Positions 8,606-14,793 of a stretch of 64,000 nt of DNA are shown here, piece after piece. Origin of the DNA: Sphingomonadales bacterium (GTDB lineage: Bacteria; Pseudomonadota; Alphaproteobacteria; Sphingomonadales; Sphingomonadaceae); NCBI GenBank assembly GCA_016707885.1, contig JADJGU010000001.1, positions 558,001 through 622,000 of the forward strand, in the 5' to 3' direction. The translations under genes were made by a program, and so were the position numbers. The stretch's first letter is position 1. Every line of letters begins with the position of its first letter. Below the pieces are notes generated by a model. That model was given only the letters and a program-made list of their open reading frames with translations, searched no databases and was not told the DNA's origin.

Positions 8606-8639
8606 AGCCGTCCTTCCCAAGCGGAAGGGCGGCTTTTTC
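8606..8639 (+). terminator. Rho-independent terminator of the phasin gene
   Basis: AGCCGTCCTTCC (8606-8617) pairs with GGAAGGGCGGCT (8623-8634) around a 5-nt loop, with one T-G wobble, and runs into TTTTTC. It lies 100 bases after the phasin stop. Confidence 0.88.
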
Positions 8640-8703
8640 TTTGTGCGCGATTTACCATTAACAGCACTTGCGGAACGCCCCCACCTTACCCTATTTTCAG
8701 GAC

Positions 8704-9069
8704 ATGGCTTTGGACCGACATTCAGTACTGCTCATAACTGCTGGCCCCGATGGGGATCGTGACGATCGTCGCGGGCCCGGCGTTGGCCTTGCCACGCGCA
8801 CTCGGCCCAAGACCAAAAAGCCCAGCCAGTACAAGGTGCTGCTGCTCAACGATGATTATACCCCGATGGAATTTGTCGTCCATGTGCTGAAAGCCTTTTT
8901 CCAGATGGATACCGAACAGGCGACGCGGGTGATGCTGCATGTGCACCAGAAGGGTGTCGGCGTGTGCGGCATCTTCACTTATGAAGTCGCAGAAACCAAG
9001 GTGAACCAGGTGATGGACTTCGCCAAGAAGCACCAGCACCCGCTGCAATGCACGCTGGAAAAGGCTTGA
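8704..9069 (+). CDS. clpS: ATP-dependent Clp protease adaptor ClpS
   Basis: A 121-residue adaptor that delivers N-degron substrates to ClpAP. The N-terminal ~40 residues are a flexible, Asp/Arg-rich extension; the folded core starts at YKVLLLNDDYTPMEFVV (43-59), where Asn-Asp-Asp form the N-terminal-residue pocket, and continues with HVHQKGVGVCGIFTYEVAETK. The start at 8704 (MALDRHS) is chosen; an earlier in-frame start would lie in the terminator-proximal leader. Bpt, which makes N-degrons by adding Leu to Asp/Glu N-termini, is encoded at 59.8 kb, so the N-end-rule route appears complete except for clpA and aat, which are not in the window. Confidence 0.95.
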   Translation: MALDRHSVLLITAGPDGDRDDRRGPGVGLATRTRPKTKKPSQYKVLLLNDDYTPMEFVVHVLKAFFQMDTEQATRVMLHVHQKGVGVCGIFTYEVAETKVNQVMDFAKKHQHPLQCTLEKA

Positions 9070-9794
9070 GCCGAGCAGCCCTGATTATCGGTGCCGGTGA
9101 TGCAACCGGCGGCGCCATTGCCAAAGCCTTCGCGGCTGAAGGCTATACCGCCTGCGTCAACCGCCGCACGCGCCATGCCGACAAGCTGGAGGAACTGGCG
9201 CAATCGATCCGCAATGCAGGGCATAAGGCGCAAGCCTATCCCGCAGATGCCCGCGACGAAGAGGCAATGATAGCGCTGGTCGACAGCATTGAACGTGACA
9301 TCGGGCCAATCGAAGTTGCCGTGTTCAATATCGGCGCCAATGTCCGCTTCGGGATTACCGATACGACGGCGCAGGCCTATCGCAAGGTATGGGAGATGGC
9401 GACTTTTGCCGGTTTCCTGATGGGGCGCGAGGTGGCGAGGCGTATGATCCAGCGGCAACGCGGAACGATCATCTTCACCGGAGCGACCGCCTCGATCCGT
9501 GGCGGTGCAGGCTATGCCGCGTTTTCAGGAGCGAAGGCCGCGCTGCGTATGCTGGCGCAATCGATGGCGCGCGAACTGGGCCCGCAGAATATCCATGTTG
9601 CGCACAGCATCATCGACGGCGGCATCGATACCGAATTCATTCGCGGCCTGCGGCCCGATTTTGACGAGGCCAAGGCCAATGATCTGGTGCTTTCGCCCGA
9701 GGCCATTGCTGCGCAATATGTTGCGCTTCATCAGCAGCATCGTAGCGCCTGGACCCACGAGCTGGACCTGCGCCCTTGGGGAGAGACATGGTGA
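9066..9794 (+). CDS. SDR-fold protein lacking catalytic Ser and Tyr
   Basis: A short-chain dehydrogenase/reductase-fold protein of 242 residues from the TTG at 9066 (an ATG at 9048 would add six residues and overlap clpS more). The Rossmann motif is IGAGDATGGAIA near the N-terminus. Aligned with FabG-type enzymes, the catalytic Tyr of YxxxK is Phe153 (AAFSGAK; Lys157 retained) and the catalytic Ser is replaced in FTGATAS. It may bind NAD(P) without classical redox activity or use another mechanism. It overlaps the clpS stop (TTGA) and the next gene by 7 bases, so the three genes are probably cotranscribed. Confidence 0.8.
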   Translation: MSRAALIIGAGDATGGAIAKAFAAEGYTACVNRRTRHADKLEELAQSIRNAGHKAQAYPADARDEEAMIALVDSIERDIGPIEVAVFNIGANVRFGITDTTAQAYRKVWEMATFAGFLMGREVARRMIQRQRGTIIFTGATASIRGGAGYAAFSGAKAALRMLAQSMARELGPQNIHVAHSIIDGGIDTEFIRGLRPDFDEAKANDLVLSPEAIAAQYVALHQQHRSAWTHELDLRPWGETW

Positions 9795-10393
9795 GCAAAA
9801 GCTTTGAATTCCTGTTCGATTTTGGTGGCCCTAATAGCTTCCTTGCCCACAAAGTTCTTCCAGAACTCTGCGAAGAGACCGGCGCAACTGTCACCTATGT
9901 TCCGATCCTGCTGGGCGGACTTTTCAAAATCACTAACAATCAGGCGCCCATGATCCGCTATGCCGAAACCCCGGCGAAGCGGAACTATGAAATGCTCGAA
10001 TTTGATCGTTTCGTGAAGGCGCATGACCTCCCGTTCCAAATGAACCCCAATTTCCCCATTAATTCGTTGCACCTGATGCGTGGTGCAGTTGCTGCGCAGC
10101 ATTTGGGGTGCTTCATGCCCTATGTCGAAGCGGTCATGGCGGCGATGTGGGAAGACGGTGCGAATATGGGCGATCCGGCGGTTGTCAAAGAGGTACTCGA
10201 TGCAGCCGGGCTGGATGGAGCAGCGCTGCTTGCCAAAGCCGAGGACACGGAGGTGAAGGCCGAACTTGTCACCAACACCGAAAAAGCCGCTGAGCGCGGT
10301 GCATTTGGCGTGCCCACTTTCTTCGTCGGCAATGAAATGTTCTGGGGCAAGGAACGGCTCGGTCAGGTGGCGGAGGCGGTGCGCAAAGGATGA
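9788..10393 (+). CDS. 2-hydroxychromene-2-carboxylate isomerase / DsbA-family thioredoxin-fold protein
   Basis: A 201-residue member of the GST-kappa/HCCA isomerase family. The N-terminal FEFLFDFGGPNSFLA has the conserved Ser at the glutathione-activating position, and GVPTFFVGNEMFWGKERLG near the C-terminus is the cis-Pro loop (VPT) and the FWGxDRL motif. Family members isomerise 2-hydroxychromene-2-carboxylate in naphthalene breakdown, but no aromatic pathway genes are adjacent, so a general glutathione-dependent role is as likely. The start at 9788 lies inside the end of the upstream SDR-like gene. Confidence 0.85.
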   Translation: MVSKSFEFLFDFGGPNSFLAHKVLPELCEETGATVTYVPILLGGLFKITNNQAPMIRYAETPAKRNYEMLEFDRFVKAHDLPFQMNPNFPINSLHLMRGAVAAQHLGCFMPYVEAVMAAMWEDGANMGDPAVVKEVLDAAGLDGAALLAKAEDTEVKAELVTNTEKAAERGAFGVPTFFVGNEMFWGKERLGQVAEAVRKG

Positions 10394-10429
10394 GCTTGCA
10401 CGCGGCGCGCATCGCGCTAAACCGCAGCG

Positions 10430-11713
10430 ATGGACAAGATAATCATTCGCGGTGGCAATAAGCTCAAAGGCAAAATTCCGATTTCTGGGGCCAAGAACAG
10501 CGCATTGACGCTGCTGCCTTGCGCGCTCCTTACCGATGAGCCGCTGACACTGCGCAACCTGCCGCGACTGGCCGATATTGACGGCTTCCAGCACCTGATG
10601 AACCAGTTCGGCATTTCAACAACGATTGCCGGATCGCGCCCTGAGGATTTTGGCCGCGTGATGACGCTGGAGGCGACCCGGATCACCTCGTCCGTTGCGC
10701 CCTATGAACTGGTCCGCAAGATGCGTGCCTCTATCCTCGTGCTTGGCCCGATGCTGGCGCGCATGGGTGAGGCGACGGTTTCGCTGCCTGGCGGCTGCGC
10801 CATCGGCAACCGTCCGATCGACCTTCACCTGAAGGCGCTTGAAGCCTTTGGTGCGGAGATCGAACTGGCATCTGGCTATGTGAAGGCAACAGCGCCCAAG
10901 GGTGGATTGCCCGGCGGCAGCTATACCTTCCCTGTAGTCTCGGTTGGCGCCACCGAAAATGCCCTGATGGCGGGCGTACTCGCAAAAGGCACCTGCGTGC
11001 TACACAACGCCGCGCGCGAGCCCGAGATTGTCGATCTGTGCAACCTGCTCGTCGCTATGGGTGCCGAAATTGAGGGCATTGGCAGTTCTGATTTGACCAT
11101 TCACGGCAAGGACCGCCTGCACGGCGCCACCTATCGTGTCATGGGCGACCGTATCGAGGCAGGCAGCTATGCCTGCGCGGTTGCCACCACCGGTGGTGAA
11201 GTGGAACTGGTTGGAGCCAATGAGAGCGAAATGCAGGCAACTGTTGATGCCCTGCGCACTTGCGGAGTGACTGTCGAACCCGTCAAGGGTGGGTTGCGCG
11301 TGGCTTCAGAGGGCCGCCTCAAGCCGCTGACCATCTCCACCGCGCCTTATCCTGGTTTTGCCACTGACATGCAGGCGCAATTCATGGCGATGCTGTGCAT
11401 GGCCGATGGTGCCAGCGTGCTGACCGAAACCATCTTCGAAAACCGCTATATGCACGTTCCCGAGCTCAATCGCATGGGCGCGCACATCGAAACTAAGGGC
11501 CGCACCGCGATTGTCCACGGCGTGCCCAAGCTGACAGGAGCACCGGTTATGGCGACCGACTTGCGTGCCTCGATGAGCCTTATCATCGCAGGCCTGATCG
11601 CCGAAGGCCAGACCGAGGTCAGCCGCATCTATCACCTCGATCGCGGCTATGAACGGCTTGAGGAAAAGCTGAGCCTTGTCGGGGCGGACATTGAACGGGT
11701 CGGGGCGGACTAA
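10430..11713 (+). CDS. murA: UDP-N-acetylglucosamine 1-carboxyvinyltransferase
   Basis: A 427-residue cytoplasmic enzyme that transfers enolpyruvate from PEP to UDP-GlcNAc, the first committed step of peptidoglycan synthesis. Full length. Lys22-Asn23 (AKNSAL) and the fosfomycin-reactive Cys123 (PGGCAIGNRPIDLH) are present, so the enzyme should be fosfomycin-sensitive by this criterion. RASMSLIIAGLIAEG near the C-terminus matches the family. It stands 36 bases after the HCCA isomerase-like gene. Confidence 0.97.
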   Translation: MDKIIIRGGNKLKGKIPISGAKNSALTLLPCALLTDEPLTLRNLPRLADIDGFQHLMNQFGISTTIAGSRPEDFGRVMTLEATRITSSVAPYELVRKMRASILVLGPMLARMGEATVSLPGGCAIGNRPIDLHLKALEAFGAEIELASGYVKATAPKGGLPGGSYTFPVVSVGATENALMAGVLAKGTCVLHNAAREPEIVDLCNLLVAMGAEIEGIGSSDLTIHGKDRLHGATYRVMGDRIEAGSYACAVATTGGEVELVGANESEMQATVDALRTCGVTVEPVKGGLRVASEGRLKPLTISTAPYPGFATDMQAQFMAMLCMADGASVLTETIFENRYMHVPELNRMGAHIETKGRTAIVHGVPKLTGAPVMATDLRASMSLIIAGLIAEGQTEVSRIYHLDRGYERLEEKLSLVGADIERVGAD

Positions 11714-11778
11714 AGGATTTTGCAGCCACTTGATAAGCATGTGAACTTCGGGCAATTTACCTGCAGAGGGATTGTTCG

Positions 11779-12402
11779 ATGAAGTCTGTTAAGTCCATTT
11801 CCGGCAACCGGCATCCTGTGCTGGAATCAATCCGTCATAGCCCGATTGCCACCGTGGTCAGCGACCCCCGGCAAACTGACAACCCATTGATCGCCGTCAA
11901 TCAGGCCTTCCTTGACCTGACCGGCTATGACGAAGATGAGGTGGTTGGCCGGAATTGCCGCTTTTTGCGCGGGGCGAAAACCGAAACCGCACAGACCGAA
12001 AAATTGCGCGTCGCCATCGAACAGCGAACACCAACAATTGCCGAACTGGTGAACTATAAAAAGGACGGCACCCAGTTTCGCAACGCCGTCATGATCGCGC
12101 CATTGTTCGATGCCGATGGAGAAATAGAATATTTCGTCGGTTCGCAGATTGAAATTGCCAAGACCGAAGACAGCATTACAGCGATCCGCCAGCAGCAGGC
12201 GGCCGCACTGGTTGACACATTATCACCCCGTCAGCGCGAGATACTGAAACTCATGGCGCAGGGATTCCGGACCAAGCAGATTGCGTACATGCTGACGCTA
12301 AGTGAAAAGACCGTGCAGATGCACCGCATGCTGTTGTTCAAGAAATTGTCGACATCCAATGCAGCCGATGCTGTCCGGATTGCCGTAGAGGCCGGCATCT
12401 GA
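11779..12402 (+). CDS. LOV-HTH blue-light-responsive transcription factor, EL222-like
   Basis: A 207-residue protein with a PAS/LOV domain (about residues 15-130) and a LuxR/GerE-type helix-turn-helix (about 148-205). The flavin-adduct motif is GRNCRFLRG with Cys60, and NYKKDGTQFRN plus FVGSQIEI complete the FMN pocket pattern. The effector domain reads LSPRQREILKLMAQGFRTKQIA...SEKTVQMHR. This is the layout of EL222, in which light releases the HTH from the LOV core and allows dimerisation and DNA binding. Targets are unknown; the flanking murA has no obvious link. It has its own 65-base upstream spacer with GAGGG before the ATG. Confidence 0.93.
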   Translation: MKSVKSISGNRHPVLESIRHSPIATVVSDPRQTDNPLIAVNQAFLDLTGYDEDEVVGRNCRFLRGAKTETAQTEKLRVAIEQRTPTIAELVNYKKDGTQFRNAVMIAPLFDADGEIEYFVGSQIEIAKTEDSITAIRQQQAAALVDTLSPRQREILKLMAQGFRTKQIAYMLTLSEKTVQMHRMLLFKKLSTSNAADAVRIAVEAGI

Positions 12403-12708
12403 AACCGGTTTTCACCCTATGGGTATAAAACCGTATGGTTAAAAGGCTCGCTGAGGCGCAAATCGCTTTCCACGGAGCGGTTGATGCAATCACCGTATCG
12501 GCAAAGTGCAGCCCTTGAATCCCTCCCTTAACTGCACTTGAGACCATCGCCTGCGTCCCCCCCGAACATGGCGATGAAGCTGGTACCGGTTTCGGCATTT
12601 GCCGATTGCACCTTCCGCTTCGCATTTGTTGCCGCATATGTCGGGCCACCACGATATGGCTCCGGGTCGCAACTGGTGCCGCTCCTGCCTGGCAGGGCGG
12701 CATCTTGT
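12403..12708. other. 306-base intergenic region without a recognisable gene
   Basis: Between the convergent LOV-HTH and ribbon-helix-helix genes. Short open frames exist on both strands but none has a ribosome-binding site or a recognisable motif. A small palindrome ACCCTATGGGT sits at about 12414-12424, just after the LOV-HTH stop, and CCTGCCTGGCAGG is found near 12685. No clear terminator is seen. Confidence 0.5.
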
Positions 12709-12963
12709 TTATGCGGCAGATTTCGCTCTCAGCCTTTCGACAAGCCATATCCGGATTGCTCCGGCCAAGCCGCTGGGCGTCGGTGAAGCCAGTCGTTCAT
12801 TATCGATGGCAGCGACCAGCGCATTGACCGCCAGCCCGGTTTCTTCCGAGGCCGCCTTCAGCATATCCCAGAAAAGCGGTTCCAGACTGATAGAGGTCTG
12901 ATGCCCTGAAATGGTGACGCTGCGTTTGACCGGCGGGTGATAAGGTGACCGGTCAACCATCAT
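12709..12963 (-). CDS. Ribbon-helix-helix domain protein coupled to phaB
   Basis: An 84-residue protein. PPVKRSVTISGHQTSISLEPLFWDMLK is the RHH_4-type beta-strand plus helix, followed by a second helix (GLAVNALVAAID), so it is a probable small DNA-binding protein; these proteins are common in alphaproteobacteria and mostly uncharacterised. Its ATG at 12963 overlaps the phaB stop in the arrangement TGATG, which implies translational coupling. The link to PHB metabolism is positional only. Confidence 0.8.
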   Translation of the reverse strand: MMVDRSPYHPPVKRSVTISGHQTSISLEPLFWDMLKAASEETGLAVNALVAAIDNERLASPTPSGLAGAIRIWLVERLRAKSAA

Positions 12964-13686
12964 CAATACATATGCTGGCCACCATTGATCGAAAGCGTCG
13001 ATCCGGTGATGAAGCCAGCATTGTCACTGGTCAGGAATTCCACGCCACGCGCAATTTCATCGGCCTGGCCAAGGCGACCGATCGGGATCTGCGCGACGAT
13101 TTTTTCCATGACATTGTCGGGGATCGTGGCGAGCATTTCGGTCGCGATATAGCCAGGCGCAATAGCATTGGCGGTGACGCCGAAACGCGCGCCTTCCATC
13201 GCCAGCGATTTGGTGAAGCCATGGATGCCCGACTTGGCGGCCGCATAGTTGACCTGACCGATTTGCCCGCCCTGACCGTTGACCGAACCGACATTTACAA
13301 TGCGCCCCCATTTTCGCTCACGCATTCCGGCAAACACGGCCTTTGGCCATGTTAAAGCAACCGGTCAGGTCGACGCGGATAACCTCATCCCATTGCTCGA
13401 ATGTCATTTTGACCATCGTCGCATCGCGGGTGATGCCCGCATTGTTGACCATGATGTCGATAGGGCCGAATTCGGATTCGATGGCCGCACAGGCATCAAG
13501 GCAAGCCTGATGATTGCCGACATCCCATTTGCGGACGGCAATCCCGGTGCGGTCGGAAAATTCCTTGGCGGCTGCATCATTGCCGCCATAGTTGGCGATG
13601 ACAAAGCGTCCCTTTTCTTTCAGCTTCAGGCTGATTGCCTCACCAATACCGCGTGTTCCACCGGTAACCACCGCAATGCGCGTCAT
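12963..13686 (-). pseudogene. phaB: Acetoacetyl-CoA reductase, split by a one-base frameshift
   Basis: The two parts together make a normal PhaB of about 240 residues (NADPH-dependent reduction of acetoacetyl-CoA to 3-hydroxybutyryl-CoA). Part one, from ATG 13686 behind a good GAGGAG site, has the cofactor motif TGGTRGIGE and NNAG and ends in the wrong frame after GCFNMAK. Part two resumes in the +1 frame with FAGMRERKWGRIVNVGSVNG and carries the active-site YAAAK and INGGQHMY end. One extra A in the run at 13342-13344 (TTT on the plus strand) accounts for the shift. It could be a true mutation, an assembly error or, less likely, recoding. The second part has only a weak GTG (13337) as its own start. 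Confidence 0.88.
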
Positions 13687-13751
13687 AAAATCCACTCCTC
13701 ACTGTTTATTAGTCTTATGAGTGGCATAACCAGTGTTGGGGCGGGCAACAA

Positions 13752-13768
13752 GTTTCCGTAAACGTCAG
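13752..13768. promoter_or_regulatory. Operator-like site upstream of phaB, shared with the acyl-CoA dehydrogenase region
   Basis: The reverse complement CTGACGTTTACGGAAAC matches TTGACGTTTACGTAAAC at 5263-5279 in 15 of 17 bases. It lies 66-82 bases upstream of the phaB ATG, between the hemH stop and phaB, so it probably belongs to a phaB promoter. Confidence 0.55.
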
Positions 13769-13779
13769 TGCATCGCTAT

Positions 13780-14778
13780 TCACAGCCAGCCGGAAAGTTC
13801 GCGCCGCACGAGGGCTTCAAGCATATCCATGCCCGGCTCGCTGTCATTGAGGCACGGCAGATAGGCATAATGCTCTCCGCCTGCTTCCTCGAATTGCTCC
13901 TTGCCCTGCATCGCCAGCTCTTCGAGTGTTTCGAGGCAATCGGCTGAGAAGCCGGGAGCGAAAATAGCAATCTTTTTTTTGCCTTCGTTCGCCACGCGCT
14001 TGATTGTGTCTTCGGTCGACGGCTCAAGCCATTTGGCTCGGCCAAAGCGTGACTGGAAGGCTATAGTCAGCGGCTTGCCGACCGCCTCTGAAAGCAGACG
14101 CGCGGTTTTCTGGCAGTGGCAATGATAGGGATCACCTAAATGCAAGGTCCGTTCGGGCATACCATGAAAACTAGCGACGATGGCGTCGGGTTCAAAATCA
14201 AGCTCGGCCAGTTGCGCCTTCAGCCGGGTTGCCAGTGCCGCTATGTGCACCGGGTCGTCGTGATAGGCGGGCAAAGTCCGCAATACCGGTTGCCAGCGCA
14301 TAGCCGCGAGCGCGCGTCCAACTTGGTCAACTACAGTTGCAGTCGTCGCGCCCGAATATTGCGGATAGAGCGGTGCGACGAGGATGCGGTTGCAGCCATC
14401 AGCCTTCATCGCCGACAGTTGTGAAGCGATAGCGGGCTGCCCATAGCGCATCGCGACACGGACATCGATTGCGTCGCCCAGCCGTTTTTGCAGATCAATA
14501 GCCTGCCGGTTCGTATAGACTGCCAAGGGCGAGCCCTCATCCATCCAGACCTTGGCATAATTGGCGGCCGACTTGGCCGGGCGAGTCCGCAATATGATGC
14601 CATGCAAAATCGGCTTCCAGACCAATGGCGGGATTTCTACAACGCGCCGATCAGAGAGGAATTCAGCCAGATAGCGACGTACCGCAGCCGTGCTTGGGGC
14701 ATCTGGCGTACCCAAATTGACAAGCAACACACCAACTTTGGGGGCGGCAACGGGGGGATGGTTGGCTGGTAACATCAT
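13780..14778 (-). CDS. hemH: Ferrochelatase
   Basis: A 332-residue enzyme that inserts Fe2+ into protoporphyrin IX in the last step of haem synthesis. LLVNLGTPDAPS at the N-terminus, the metal-binding His205 in SFHGMPER and Glu283 in PGFSADCLETLEE are all present, as is SRFGRAKWLEP. It starts at tandem ATGs (14778 or 14775), 15 bases after the stop of the molybdenum hydroxylase gene, and probably shares its transcript. Confidence 0.96.
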   Translation of the reverse strand: MMLPANHPPVAAPKVGVLLVNLGTPDAPSTAAVRRYLAEFLSDRRVVEIPPLVWKPILHGIILRTRPAKSAANYAKVWMDEGSPLAVYTNRQAIDLQKRLGDAIDVRVAMRYGQPAIASQLSAMKADGCNRILVAPLYPQYSGATTATVVDQVGRALAAMRWQPVLRTLPAYHDDPVHIAALATRLKAQLAELDFEPDAIVASFHGMPERTLHLGDPYHCHCQKTARLLSEAVGKPLTIAFQSRFGRAKWLEPSTEDTIKRVANEGKKKIAIFAPGFSADCLETLEELAMQGKEQFEEAGGEHYAYLPCLNDSEPGMDMLEALVRRELSGWL

Positions 14779-14793
14779 GCGCCCCGTTAACCG

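Noticed and set aside
12538..12901. Short plus-strand frames between LOV-HTH and the RHH gene
   Set aside because: They overlap the RHH gene in antisense and have no motif.
13318..13695. The two phaB parts as separate genes
   Set aside because: Together they give one continuous PhaB with a single extra base between them, and the second part has no good start of its own.
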